From Rhodococcus sp. KRD197 (GTDB lineage: Bacteria > Actinomycetota > Actinomycetes > Mycobacteriales > Mycobacteriaceae): a stretch of 64,000 nucleotides of DNA. How positions within the stretch are numbered: position 1 is the first letter of the stretch; each line of letters begins with the position of its first letter. Shown piece by piece: positions 9,723 to 17,981 of the stretch. The stretch is taken from assembly GCF_017168235.1 (NCBI RefSeq), contig NZ_JABFAO010000001.1, forward strand, positions 208,048-272,047, given 5' to 3'. A program made the position numbers and the translations under genes. The notes below the pieces were generated by a model that was not told where the DNA came from, made no database searches, and was given only the letters and a program-made list of their open reading frames with translations.

Positions 9723-10346
9723 ATGACCAGCCTCGTCGTAGTGTCCCACCCCGACCCCAACTCCTTGACCCACCACGTTGCCCGAGCCACTTCCGATGCG
9801 ATCCACGCCGCAGGCGGCATCGTCGAAATCGCCGACCTCGCTGCCGAGAACTTCGATCCGCGGTTCACCGAGGCCGATCTGGCACTCTTCAAAGGCAAGG
9901 CCGATGCCCCCGCAGATGTACTGGCCGAGCAGGAACGAATCGATCGCGCAGACCACCTGATTCTCGTGTTCCCGATGTACTGGTGGTCGATGCCCGCACT
10001 GCTCAAAGGCTGGATCGACCGCGTCTTCGTTGCCGGCTGGGCCTACGAATTCACCTCGGGAAGCGCATTCGAGAAGAAACTGGACCGCCTCACCGTCCAC
10101 CTGATCCCGGTGGCAGGTGACGACGCAGAGAGCTTCGAACGCCACGGTGTCTACGAGGCTTTCCGGACACAGATCGAACGCGGAATCGTCGAATACTGCG
10201 GTGCCACGGTCGGATCGACCACCTTCGTGCACGAATCGGATACCAAGTCTCGCGGCGCCCTCGCCGCAGAAGTCCGCGACCTCAGCGAGAACATCGCCGC
10301 GCGCGTCGCCGGTCTCGAACGCGTCGGTACGGCTGCCTACTCGTAG
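9723..10346 (+). CDS. Flavodoxin-fold NAD(P)H:quinone oxidoreductase (MdaB/KefF type)
   Basis: The 207-residue cytoplasmic protein has the flavodoxin-like fold of the NQO1/MdaB group. It opens with VVVSHPDPNSLTHHVARA (FMN/FAD phosphate loop) and carries HLILVFPMYWWSMPALLKGWIDRVFVAGWAYEF, whose PMYWWSMPA segment is a signature of the family. Such enzymes reduce quinones or azo and nitro compounds by two electrons with NAD(P)H. ATG 9723 follows AAGGACC. Its pairing with a divergent TetR gene suggests substrate-induced detoxification. Confidence 0.88.
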   Translation: MTSLVVVSHPDPNSLTHHVARATSDAIHAAGGIVEIADLAAENFDPRFTEADLALFKGKADAPADVLAEQERIDRADHLILVFPMYWWSMPALLKGWIDRVFVAGWAYEFTSGSAFEKKLDRLTVHLIPVAGDDAESFERHGVYEAFRTQIERGIVEYCGATVGSTTFVHESDTKSRGALAAEVRDLSENIAARVAGLERVGTAAYS

Positions 10347-10371
10347 TTGCGAGAGAAGTCCGATATATCCA

Positions 10372-10409
10372 AACCAAGTGGTTGACATATCTCGGCGCAC
10401 GGATACGCT
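10372..10409 (+). promoter_or_regulatory. Promoter with overlapping dyad for the amidase operon
   Basis: TTGACA (10382-10387), a 16-bp spacer and TACGCT (10404-10409) form a good housekeeping promoter. The expected transcript start almost coincides with the ATG at 10418, so the mRNA is nearly leaderless. AACCA-AG-TGGTT (10372-10383), a perfect 12-bp dyad, overlaps the first bases of the -35 and could be the site of the operon's own TetR regulator. Confidence 0.5.
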
Positions 10410-10417
10410 GCATCAGC

Positions 10418-11911
10418 ATGCGCCCCGATGAATACCAGCGTTTCGATGCACTCGGTCTCGCCGAACTCGTGCAGACCGGTCAGGTAACGCCCACCGAGTT
10501 GCTCGACGCCGCGACCCGGCAAGCCGAGGCGGTCAACCCGGCACTCAACGCCATCGTGCGGCCGATGCAGACGCAGGCACGCGAACGCGTGAATCACGAG
10601 CTCACCGGGCCTTTCGCCGGGGTGCCGTTTCTCGTCAAGGATCTCGCCCAGGATGTCGCCGGACTTCCGTCGAGCAGCGGTTCCGCCTCGCTTGCCACCA
10701 CCCCGGCGACCGAGCATTCGACCGTCGTACAGCGATGGCTGGACGCCGGCCTCGTCATCTTCGGGAAGACGAACACCCCGGAGTTCGGGGCGAAGGGGAT
10801 CACCGAGCCCGAACTGTTCGGTCCGGCGCACAACCCTTGGGATCTCGGTCGTACGCCGGGCGGATCGTCCGGAGGATCCGCCGCGGCAGTCGCAGCCGGG
10901 ATCGTTCCGGTGGCGGGGGCCAACGACGGCGGCGGATCCATCCGCATACCCGCTGCGTGCTGCGGTCTCGTCGGCCTCAAGCCGAGTCGCGGCCTCCTGC
11001 CGATGGGCCCGGCTCTCGGCGAAATGATGCACGGCGCAGCAGTTCAGGGCGTCGTCTCACGGTCGGTACGCGATACCGCAGCCATGCTCGACGTACTCGA
11101 GGGCGGCGAAACCAGCGGCCCGTTCCAGCCTGCCATCCCAGACGAATCGTTCCTCTCCCGGTTGGACGACGCGCCGCGCGGCCTCCGAATCGGCCTGTGC
11201 GTGAAATCGTCGATCAACCCCAACCCTCATCCGGAGTCGGTCGCAGCCGTCGAGGCAACGGCGAAAACACTCGAGGACCTCGGCCACCATGTCGACATCC
11301 TCGACAGCCCGCCGTTCGACGACGAGGCGCTTGCCCGCGACTTCCTGTTGACGTGGTTCGTCGTCCTGGCCTGGGAGTTGGACGAGGCGAAGCGTCGAAC
11401 AGGTTGCAGCGAAGACAGTTTCGAATTCGACACCAGAATCATTGCCGCCATAGGACGGGCCACACCCAGCGTGGACTATGTCGACGCGGTCGCGCGTCGC
11501 CACGACCACACGCGGCGACTGTCGACGTACTTCGAAACGTACGATCTACTCCTGACGCCGACGCTGGCGGATCTGCCGCCGCGCATCGGAGAATTGGACA
11601 CTCCGATGCTTCAGCGCCGGGCGGGGTCGCTGCTGCTCAAGACGCGCACCGCCGGCTTCCTGCGACACGCCCCCCTCGTCGAGCAGATGATCGACAAGAA
11701 CCTGCGTTGGGTTCCGTACACGCAGCTGGCGAATCTGACGGGACGTCCGGCACTGACTGTTCCGATGCATTGGACACCGGACGGCCTTCCGATGGGCGCG
11801 CAGTTCACCGGCCAACTCGGCGACGAGGCCCTGCTGCTGCAGCTGGCCGCCCAGCTCGAACAAGCGCGCCCCTGGTTCGACCGTCGCCCGCAGATCTCGA
11901 AAACCGTGTGA
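10418..11911 (+). CDS. Amidase signature family amidohydrolase
   Basis: The 497-residue enzyme carries the Ser-cisSer-Lys triad: Lys74 in FLVKDLAQD, Ser150 in [16 protein letters not shown], and Ser174 in [10 protein letters not shown]. It hydrolyses a carboxamide to acid plus ammonia; the substrate is not evident. The family also includes GatA, but no GatB or GatC lies nearby, so a stand-alone catabolic amidase is more likely. ATG 10418 is chosen from the promoter position and normal family N-terminus. A TetR gene follows 20 nt later, probably in the same transcript. Confidence 0.92.
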   Translation: MRPDEYQRFDALGLAELVQTGQVTPTELLDAATRQAEAVNPALNAIVRPMQTQARERVNHELTGPFAGVPFLVKDLAQDVAGLPSSSGSASLATTPATEHSTVVQRWLDAGLVIFGKTNTPEFGAKGITEPELFGPAHNPWDLGRTPGGSSGGSAAAVAAGIVPVAGANDGGGSIRIPAACCGLVGLKPSRGLLPMGPALGEMMHGAAVQGVVSRSVRDTAAMLDVLEGGETSGPFQPAIPDESFLSRLDDAPRGLRIGLCVKSSINPNPHPESVAAVEATAKTLEDLGHHVDILDSPPFDDEALARDFLLTWFVVLAWELDEAKRRTGCSEDSFEFDTRIIAAIGRATPSVDYVDAVARRHDHTRRLSTYFETYDLLLTPTLADLPPRIGELDTPMLQRRAGSLLLKTRTAGFLRHAPLVEQMIDKNLRWVPYTQLANLTGRPALTVPMHWTPDGLPMGAQFTGQLGDEALLLQLAAQLEQARPWFDRRPQISKTV

Positions 11912-11931
11912 CTCACGGCTACCATCCCGGC

Positions 11932-12591
11932 ATGAACACTACGAGCACGGGATCGGACGGGCGAACGCTGCGACATCAGCATCGCCGTCCCGAGCTGCTC
12001 GCGCGAATCACCGAATTCGTCTTGGAGAAAGGCACTCTCGACTGGTCACTGCGGCAGGCGGCAGAGGCAGTCGGCGTCACACACGCCACGTTGCTGCGTC
12101 ACTTCGAGTCGAAGGATCTGCTGCTGGTGGAGATCGTCGACAAGATCCGGCTCGACTTGCTGGCGCGTATCGAGACGCATTTCGCTGATGGTCCGTCGAA
12201 CGGTTCGATCGCCGACGAGTTGCGGCGGCTGTGGCGACTGCTGTGCGAACCCGCCGAGCGGCGGCAGTTCGCGCTCCTGTTCGCCCTCATCGCTGCTCGC
12301 CGAGGCGAGGGTGACCCCTTGGGAAGATCGGCCACCTTGCTCGTCGAGGACTTCCTCTCGCCGCTCGCGGAACGATTCCTCGCCGACGGCCACTCCCCCG
12401 CCCGAGCCCGCACGCTGGCCACCTCGGTTCTCGCCCAGATCCGCGGCCTACAACTGGACCTCGCGGTGACCGCCGACCAAGACCGAGTCGACGACGCCTT
12501 GGACCTGTTCGCGGACAAGGTGTGCGGTGGATACTCAGGCGCACTCGGTGAAGTAGGCACCCCACTGCCGGCTCAGGAAGCCGACCAGTGA
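11932..12591 (+). CDS. TetR family regulator, second gene of the amidase operon
   Basis: The 219-residue protein has a slightly divergent N-terminal helix-turn-helix (LDWSLRQAAEAVGVTHATLLRHFESKDLLLVEIV) and a long helical C-terminal domain. It starts 20 nt after the amidase stop, which suggests autoregulation of the amidase promoter. Its last 57 bp overlap antisense with the convergent FAD-monooxygenase gene ending at 12535. The ligand is unknown, perhaps the amide or its product. Confidence 0.87.
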   Translation: MNTTSTGSDGRTLRHQHRRPELLARITEFVLEKGTLDWSLRQAAEAVGVTHATLLRHFESKDLLLVEIVDKIRLDLLARIETHFADGPSNGSIADELRRLWRLLCEPAERRQFALLFALIAARRGEGDPLGRSATLLVEDFLSPLAERFLADGHSPARARTLATSVLAQIRGLQLDLAVTADQDRVDDALDLFADKVCGGYSGALGEVGTPLPAQEADQ

Positions 12592-14313
12592 GTGCCGGGC
12601 GTCCTCCGCCGACATCGTTGTACGCCAAGCCACATGGCCGTCGGGACGGACGAGCACAGCACCTACGTCACCGACCTCGTACAGTGCGATCAGAGAGTCA
12701 CGATCGATTCCGGTGGGCGCATCGACGGCAACGAGCGATACGCCTGGTCCGAGGTCTGCGATATCCTCCACCACCGGCGACCATGAACCGCCATCAAAGG
12801 TGAACAGCGACAACGAATTCGGATCAAGCACGTCATGGGCCGAAACGAGCGTTCCATCGACCGAGAGAACCGCATGTGGCAACCGGGCACCCGGGTACGT
12901 CGTGGGCACGTAGTCGACCACGTCCTCTGCGGGCTTCGTGGTGGGGTCCCCGGCGATCAACGGACTGCTGTAAAGGTAGCCGAACTGCAAGCCGGTGGAC
13001 ACGAAGTGCTCCACCTGGAGCGGAATTGCGTCGGCGATCTGCTGCCGCAGCCGGGCCGAGCCGGGGACGTCCGGTCTCAGCAATCGTGAGCGGTTCATCT
13101 GCATACGGGTCGCGGCGGTGGCGAGTGGAGCAAGCAATCGACCGGAGATCTTGTTCAGTGGTGGCCGACTCATGGCCGCGGTGGCGCGCGCCAACATCTC
13201 GTTGGTGATGCCCACCTTCTTGCCGATGGCGTCCATGCGGAAGTGGTTCGTCACGCTCTGTTCGGCAAACTTCTCCACCACCGGGCGGCGCTCGGTGTCG
13301 TAGGTGTCCAGTAGGGACGGCGAGGCAGTGCCGGAGAGGACAGCGTCGAGCTTCCACACCACATTGTGCGCGTCCTGGACGCCCGAATTGAGGCCGAACC
13401 CGCCAGTGTGGGGGAAGCGATGTGCCGCGTCACCGAGCAGGAGGAGGCGACCACTCCGGAAACGGTCGGCGGTCTGCGAGGTCATCACCCATGCACCCGT
13501 CGACTCGAGATCGAATTCATTGTCGCCCAGCACCTTCGGCAACATCTTGCGCCAGAAGCCGCGGCTGTTCACAGCGATCTCCTGGTCCGGATGCAGGTAC
13601 GCGGTCATCAGAATGTAGCGGTGGTCGGCGTGCGCGATCAGGACGCCACACAGATCGGGGGTGTAGATCCAACTCAGCAGCGGCCGGGCGTCGTCGGGAA
13701 ACAGAGTTTTGGATGTAAAGAACGCGCTGCCCATGTTTGCCAGCACGGGGCCGGACAATGCAATTCCGGCCGCCTCGCGTATCGCACTGTTCGCGCCGTC
13801 GCAGGCGAGTACGTACTGGGCCCGCAACTCTGAAGGTACTCCTGCCAGAGTGACGCGGGCATCAGTGGCGAAGCTTTCGACGGACTGCACGCTCACACCG
13901 CGCCTGAACTCGATCAGTGGCTCGGCTTCGACAGCGTCCCACAGCGCGGGCATCAGAATGTGTTGCCCGATGTGCGAGACCATGAACGGGCTCTGGCTCT
14001 CGACGGCGGCTTTGCGCTCGGGATCGGAAAGCAGGTCGATCGAGCCGATGGTCTCGTCGGACAGGCCGCCGTACCAGCTGATCAGATTGACGGTCTCGTG
14101 CGGTGGCGACATCGCTGCGATCGACTTCGCCAGTTCGGGGCTGTATTCGTTCCATATCTCGAGCGTGCGGGCGTTGATCACGTGCGCGGCGGGATGGAAC
14201 AGTGGGCTGCTGCGGCGCTCCACCAGGATACTTCGAATACCTCTGCGTGCCAGCAGAAGTGCGGCCGTGGTACCGGCGGGCCCGGCGCCGACGATGACGA
14301 TCGAGGCGGTCAT
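12535..14313 (-). CDS. FAD-dependent aromatic monooxygenase (MhpA/PheA-like)
   Basis: The 592-residue flavoprotein has three class A hydroxylase fingerprints: IVGAGPAGTTAALLLARRGI near the N-terminus, the DG motif CDGANSAIRE, and GDAAHRFPHTGGFGLNSGVQDAHN for FAD ribityl binding. A thioredoxin-like C-terminal domain accounts for the length. Such enzymes ortho-hydroxylate phenolic rings with NAD(P)H and O2. It is the last gene of a three-gene operon and overlaps the FAH-family gene by ATGA. With the extradiol-like enzyme upstream it suggests a meta-cleavage route. The actual substrate is unknown. Confidence 0.9.
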   Translation of the reverse strand: MTASIVIVGAGPAGTTAALLLARRGIRSILVERRSSPLFHPAAHVINARTLEIWNEYSPELAKSIAAMSPPHETVNLISWYGGLSDETIGSIDLLSDPERKAAVESQSPFMVSHIGQHILMPALWDAVEAEPLIEFRRGVSVQSVESFATDARVTLAGVPSELRAQYVLACDGANSAIREAAGIALSGPVLANMGSAFFTSKTLFPDDARPLLSWIYTPDLCGVLIAHADHRYILMTAYLHPDQEIAVNSRGFWRKMLPKVLGDNEFDLESTGAWVMTSQTADRFRSGRLLLLGDAAHRFPHTGGFGLNSGVQDAHNVVWKLDAVLSGTASPSLLDTYDTERRPVVEKFAEQSVTNHFRMDAIGKKVGITNEMLARATAAMSRPPLNKISGRLLAPLATAATRMQMNRSRLLRPDVPGSARLRQQIADAIPLQVEHFVSTGLQFGYLYSSPLIAGDPTTKPAEDVVDYVPTTYPGARLPHAVLSVDGTLVSAHDVLDPNSLSLFTFDGGSWSPVVEDIADLGPGVSLVAVDAPTGIDRDSLIALYEVGDVGAVLVRPDGHVAWRTTMSAEDARHSLVGFLSRQWGAYFTECA

Positions 14314-15236
14314 CGGACTACGGTCTCCTGTGTACCCAGGTCGATCGAACCGTCTGCGGTTCGAATGGTGGCGGTCACGACGTCGTCGACGGAAAGGTAC
14401 TTCGGATTCTTCGCTTGTCGTGCGAAGAAGAACTTCCATTTCAGATCAGGCGGGATCAGTTCACCGATCTTCTGTATGACCTTCGATGGTGCCGAGATGG
14501 CGGTTCCGATCGGGGTTCCGGTGAGCAGTACGTCGCCTGCAGTCATGTTCTGGAAGCGGGCCAACCTGGTGAGTGCATCCGCTGGTGGGGTGATGAGGTC
14601 GTTGCCGATGGTCTGATCCTGGCGGGTCTCTCCGTTCACCGCCAGCGTCATGTGCAACTCCGGCAGCCGACGCAGTTCGTCGTTGTCCAGGAGTACCAGG
14701 CGCGGCCCGAGCGGGGTGAAGGTGGGATACGACTTGCTTTCGTACACCTGCACTTTGGTCAGCTGAATCTCTCGTGCCGAGACGTCGTTCGCGACGACGA
14801 AGCCCGCGACGTACGCCGACAGATTGTCGTCGGTGACCGTCGTTCCGATCGGGATGTCCGCACCGACGACGACGCCCAGTTCGATCTCGTAATCCAGAAG
14901 AGCGACCTCAGGTGGCTGACGAATGGGATCGTTCGGGCCGCTGATCGAGGCCGAGGACTTGCGAAAGAAGGTGGGCTGGAGAGTCTTCGGATCCGAACCG
15001 GCATCGATCGCGTGCGACCGATAGTTGAGCAGCTGCGCCACCACACGGCACGGGGTAGTGATGGGCGAGACCAGCTCGAGCTCGGCGAGGTGCGTCCCCG
15101 TACCCGACGCAGCATCGATGGCTTCGCGGTCGGCCAGTAGCTCGCGGGTGGTGTGCGCGGCGGTGTCGATCCGAACTGCGAGGTCACCGTCGAGACGCCA
15201 CCAGCTGTCGATGGTTCGAATGATGTTGACAGGCAT
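14310..15236 (-). CDS. Fumarylacetoacetate hydrolase (FAH) family enzyme
   Basis: The 308-residue protein has the FAH catalytic domain in its C-terminal two thirds. The metal ligands are visible in LLDYEIELGVVVG (E-x-E) and GFVVANDVSARE (Asp), and the family's LLTGTPIGTA loop is present. Members hydrolyse or decarboxylate ring-cleavage products, acting for example as hydratases, isomerases or acylpyruvases. It lies between the VOC dioxygenase (14 nt upstream) and the monooxygenase (ATGA overlap), so it probably acts on the ring-opened product. Which reaction it performs cannot be told. Confidence 0.9.
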   Translation of the reverse strand: MPVNIIRTIDSWWRLDGDLAVRIDTAAHTTRELLADREAIDAASGTGTHLAELELVSPITTPCRVVAQLLNYRSHAIDAGSDPKTLQPTFFRKSSASISGPNDPIRQPPEVALLDYEIELGVVVGADIPIGTTVTDDNLSAYVAGFVVANDVSAREIQLTKVQVYESKSYPTFTPLGPRLVLLDNDELRRLPELHMTLAVNGETRQDQTIGNDLITPPADALTRLARFQNMTAGDVLLTGTPIGTAISAPSKVIQKIGELIPPDLKWKFFFARQAKNPKYLSVDDVVTATIRTADGSIDLGTQETVVR

Positions 15237-15250
15237 GACTTACGATCCCC

Positions 15251-15886
15251 CTACAGAGTTTTCGGAGTGATGGTCTTCTTGTTCGCAATCACAGCGCGCC
15301 CCGGTCGGGTTCCGGCCTCGCGTCGGCGCAGTTCCTCATGGGTTGCGCCGTTGCGGAGCCGGCTGAGCAGGTAGTCGGGGTCGATGTTGACGCCGATCGG
15401 ATTCTTCGCGAACTCCTCGGTGAAGAAGAATGCGGCAGTGTTCTCGGGATCGAAGTTCTCGACCTGAAACTCGAGGCGGATTCCATCGGGATCTTCGTAG
15501 TAGAGCGAGATCGTGGGCCCGTGGTTGATCGACCACACAGGGAAGATGCCCTCACGCTTGAGTCGCACATAGTTCTCCAGCAGTCGCTCCAGCGAGACGA
15601 ACGTCAGAGCGATGTGGTCGATCCCGTATGCCTTACGCCGGAGCTTGGCCAGCGGAAACATGAACCTCAAGGGCTTGGGGACGGCGATGATGGCGAGACG
15701 ATGAGACTCGTCGTCCCAGGTCAGAAACGTGATCCCATCGTCCTGGTACGCGATCTCGGCACCGAAGACCACTCCGTACCACCGCACCATCTGCTCGGTG
15801 CGGGTGGACTTGACCACCCAGTGCGCAATGTAGTCAGGAGCCAACCGTGGCGGCTTCCGACTCTGCGCGTCCTGCGTCGTGCTCAT
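15251..15886 (-). CDS. VOC-superfamily dioxygenase, extradiol/glyoxalase fold
   Basis: The 211-residue protein has two beta-alpha-beta-beta-beta units of the vicinal-oxygen-chelate fold. Likely metal ligands are His in DYIAHWVVKS, His in YGIDHIALTFVS, and Glu in PDGIRLEFQVE, the spacing of type I extradiol dioxygenases. It is shorter than the usual 290-residue BphC enzymes, like one-domain forms. As first gene of the operon it would supply the ring-cleavage step. The regulator gene at 16016 is divergent and two dyads lie between. A glyoxalase-like activity is the main alternative. Confidence 0.85.
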   Translation of the reverse strand: MSTTQDAQSRKPPRLAPDYIAHWVVKSTRTEQMVRWYGVVFGAEIAYQDDGITFLTWDDESHRLAIIAVPKPLRFMFPLAKLRRKAYGIDHIALTFVSLERLLENYVRLKREGIFPVWSINHGPTISLYYEDPDGIRLEFQVENFDPENTAAFFFTEEFAKNPIGVNIDPDYLLSRLRNGATHEELRRREAGTRPGRAVIANKKTITPKTL

Positions 15887-15936
15887 TGAACGACCTTTCC
15901 TGGTGATCGTTGTGTGCGACCGAGGCTACGGAGACT

Positions 15937-15970
15937 TTGACTGCCAGTCAATATATTGATTGATAGTCAA
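15937..15970. promoter_or_regulatory. Tandem dyads, probable operators of the aromatic cluster
   Basis: TTGACTGCCAGTCAA (15937-15951) is a perfect 15-bp palindrome, and TTGATTGATAGTCAA (15956-15970) is a degraded copy whose centre is 19 bp away, about two helix turns. Both lie between the divergent starts at 15886 and 16016. Two TetR dimers binding on nearly the same face is plausible. Confidence 0.65.
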
Positions 15971-16015
15971 TTTTCTCTGAGATCACACGCCTGTCGGTGC
16001 ACTACTGTGGCGTTG

Positions 16016-16657
16016 GTGTCACCGAACGCATCCTCCGGTTCTGAGCAGTCTCGGCGCGCCCGCCCTCGACGAGACCGTCGTCAGGCCCTGATCGACGCAG
16101 CCATCGAGCTGATGTCCGAAGGCAGTTCCGACATCAGCGCGGCGGCGATATCCCGTCGCGCAGGCGTGGCACACGGACTGCTCTTCTACTACTTCACAGA
16201 CAAGCACGGCCTGGTTGCAGCCGCCCTGGCGCACGTGCTGTCGAAGTTGACGCAGGCCCAGGACCCCCTGGACGAGGAGCGAACCGAGCGGGCCCGCCTC
16301 GAGGGTTTCGTGCGACGTCACATCGAATTTCTTCGAGATCACCGCGCCTTGTATGTACGCGTCGTCCGGGAGGACGAACTCGGCGACAGCGGTGTCGAAA
16401 CCGCGTTGAGGCAGGCGCGGGCCGAGGGTGAACGCCAGATAGCGAGGATGGTCAACCTCCCGGATCCGCAGCCTCCACTGGTGAGCGCTGCGATCTCCGG
16501 ATGGACCGGCTTTCTCGATCGAACCGCGGATGTCTATTTCGATTCTGCTGGTGTCGATCTCGACGAGTTGGTCTCGTTGGTGGTCGATGCGTTCGAGGCG
16601 GTGGTCGATTCCGCAACGCGTCGTAGCCGCGGAGGTAGCGAGCCGGCGACCGAATAG
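16016..16657 (+). CDS. TetR family regulator of the aromatic-catabolism-like cluster
   Basis: The protein of about 213 residues has a TetR helix-turn-helix (ISAAAISRRAGVAHGLLFYYFTDKHGLVAAAL) and a C-terminal domain with FVRRHIEFLRDHRALYVRVVRED. GTG 16016 is my start; GTG 16007 is equally possible, and the frame is open back to 15956, inside the operators. It is divergent from the VOC/FAH/monooxygenase operon, which it most likely represses until a ring compound or metabolite binds. Confidence 0.87.
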   Translation: MSPNASSGSEQSRRARPRRDRRQALIDAAIELMSEGSSDISAAAISRRAGVAHGLLFYYFTDKHGLVAAALAHVLSKLTQAQDPLDEERTERARLEGFVRRHIEFLRDHRALYVRVVREDELGDSGVETALRQARAEGERQIARMVNLPDPQPPLVSAAISGWTGFLDRTADVYFDSAGVDLDELVSLVVDAFEAVVDSATRRSRGGSEPATE

Positions 16658-16684
16658 TCGGCGCAGTTGCACCCGGCGCAACTA

Positions 16685-16699
16685 CTACACGCCGTGTAG
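16685..16699. promoter_or_regulatory. 15-bp dyad upstream of the DUF2231/VIT operon
   Basis: CTACACG-C-CGTGTAG is a perfect dyad 47 nt before the GTG at 16746. It contains the TACA...TGTA core seen in operators of BlaI/MecI-type repressors, and a BlaI-type gene lies 2.2 kb away at 18896. That link is inference. Confidence 0.45.
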
Positions 16700-16745
16700 C
16701 ATAAAACCGGTGCGATTCGGCGCCCCCGGACAACAAGGAGTTCGC

Positions 16746-17237
16746 GTGTCGACGTTCAACGGCCTACCTGTACATATCTTGCTGGTCCATTTCATCGTCG
16801 TTCTCGCACCACTGACGGCTATCCTTGCGATCGGTGCGAGCATCTTTCAGCCGGTGCGAAGTCGACTCGTGTGGCTCATCGCCGCGCTCGCGGTCATCAC
16901 CCTGATTCTCACACCCCTGACCACCGAAGCCGGTGAGTGGCTGGAGGAGCGGGTGCCCGAGACCGCTGCGGTCGAAATCCATGCCGAACTGGGCGATTCG
17001 ATGACTTTCTTCTCACTGGGTCTTGTCGTGGTCGCCGCTGCCCTCGTCTTTCTGCACTTTCGCGAACGACGCGAATCAACGGTCCCGCGGTGGCAGTCGC
17101 TGGTCGTGGTACTGCTCGCCGTAGTAATTGGAGCAGCGACGATGGTTCAGGTGTATCGTATCGGCGACACCGGCGCCACCGCGTCGTGGAGCGATTTCGC
17201 TGATTCCCAAGTTGTGCAAGAGGACTCGGAAGAATGA
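16746..17237 (+). CDS. DUF2231-like four-helix membrane protein
   Basis: The 163-residue protein begins STFNGLPVHILLVHFIVVLAPLTAILAI and has four hydrophobic segments. Two histidines in the first segment (PVHILLVH) and a short EIHAELGD loop are typical of DUF2231 proteins, which are often annotated as putative metal- or heme-related membrane proteins. AAGGAG 6 nt before the GTG supports the start. It overlaps the VIT-family gene by ATGA, so the two are coupled and probably act together, perhaps in metal handling. The function is not established. Confidence 0.75.
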   Translation: MSTFNGLPVHILLVHFIVVLAPLTAILAIGASIFQPVRSRLVWLIAALAVITLILTPLTTEAGEWLEERVPETAAVEIHAELGDSMTFFSLGLVVVAAALVFLHFRERRESTVPRWQSLVVVLLAVVIGAATMVQVYRIGDTGATASWSDFADSQVVQEDSEE

Positions 17238-17959
17238 CAAACGATCGAACCGGCCCCGAACCCCACGAAGCGGAACCCCACGGCAATTTCGCGAGTCGTC
17301 TCAACTGGTTGCGCGCCGGCGTTCTCGGCGCGAACGACGGAATCGTCTCGACGGCCGGGCTGGTAGTCGGTGTCGCTGCTGCGACCACCGACCGAGGTCC
17401 GGTGTTCGCAGCTGGCGTCGCGGGGCTCATCGCGGGTGCGGTGTCCATGGCGCTCGGTGAGTACGTCTCCGTCAGCAGTCAACGCGACGCCGAACGATCA
17501 CTCTTGGACAAGGAGCGGCGAGAACTCCGCGACGAGCCCGATCAGGAACTCGCCGAGTTGGCCGAGATGTACCAGGCCAAGGGCCTTTCCACCGAGACTT
17601 CGTGGACCGTGGCTCGCGAGCTCACCGCACACGATCCGTTCGCGGCGCACGTCGACATCGAACTCGGCATCGACCCCGATGCTCTGACCAACCCGTGGCA
17701 TGCCGCTGTGTCCTCTGCCCTTGCGTTCGTCAGCGGTGCACTTCTTCCCCTGCTGGCAATACTCCTGGCGCCGATGAACATTCGAATTCCGCTGACGTTC
17801 CTCGTCGTACTGGGGGCCTTGGCTCTCACCGGCACGGTCAGCGCCGCTTTGGGCGGCGCCCGCCGCGGACGCGCGGTGACCCGCATCGTCGCCGGTGGCG
17901 CTCTGGCAATGATCGTCACCTACGGTGTCGGTCAGCTGGTGGGGGTCGCGGGAATCTAG
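17234..17959 (+). CDS. VIT1/CCC1 family iron/manganese transporter
   Basis: The 241-residue integral membrane protein has the VIT signature in TM1 (WLRAGVLGANDGIVSTAGLVVGVAAA) and the second-helix motif AGLIAGAVSMALGEYVSVSSQRDAE, followed by the charged cytosolic metal-binding helices and three C-terminal membrane spans. The family exports or sequesters Fe2+ or Mn2+. It overlaps the DUF2231 gene by ATGA. The next gene, a BlaR1-like peptidase, converges on it. Confidence 0.92.
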   Translation: MTNDRTGPEPHEAEPHGNFASRLNWLRAGVLGANDGIVSTAGLVVGVAAATTDRGPVFAAGVAGLIAGAVSMALGEYVSVSSQRDAERSLLDKERRELRDEPDQELAELAEMYQAKGLSTETSWTVARELTAHDPFAAHVDIELGIDPDALTNPWHAAVSSALAFVSGALLPLLAILLAPMNIRIPLTFLVVLGALALTGTVSAALGGARRGRAVTRIVAGGALAMIVTYGVGQLVGVAGI

Positions 17960-17981
17960 AGGCCCCCGCGGTCGAGAGTGG

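Noticed and set aside
16685-16699. Considered as an intrinsic terminator for the TetR gene ending at 16657
   Set aside because: The stem is only 7 bp, there is no T tract, and its position before a promoterless operon fits an operator better.
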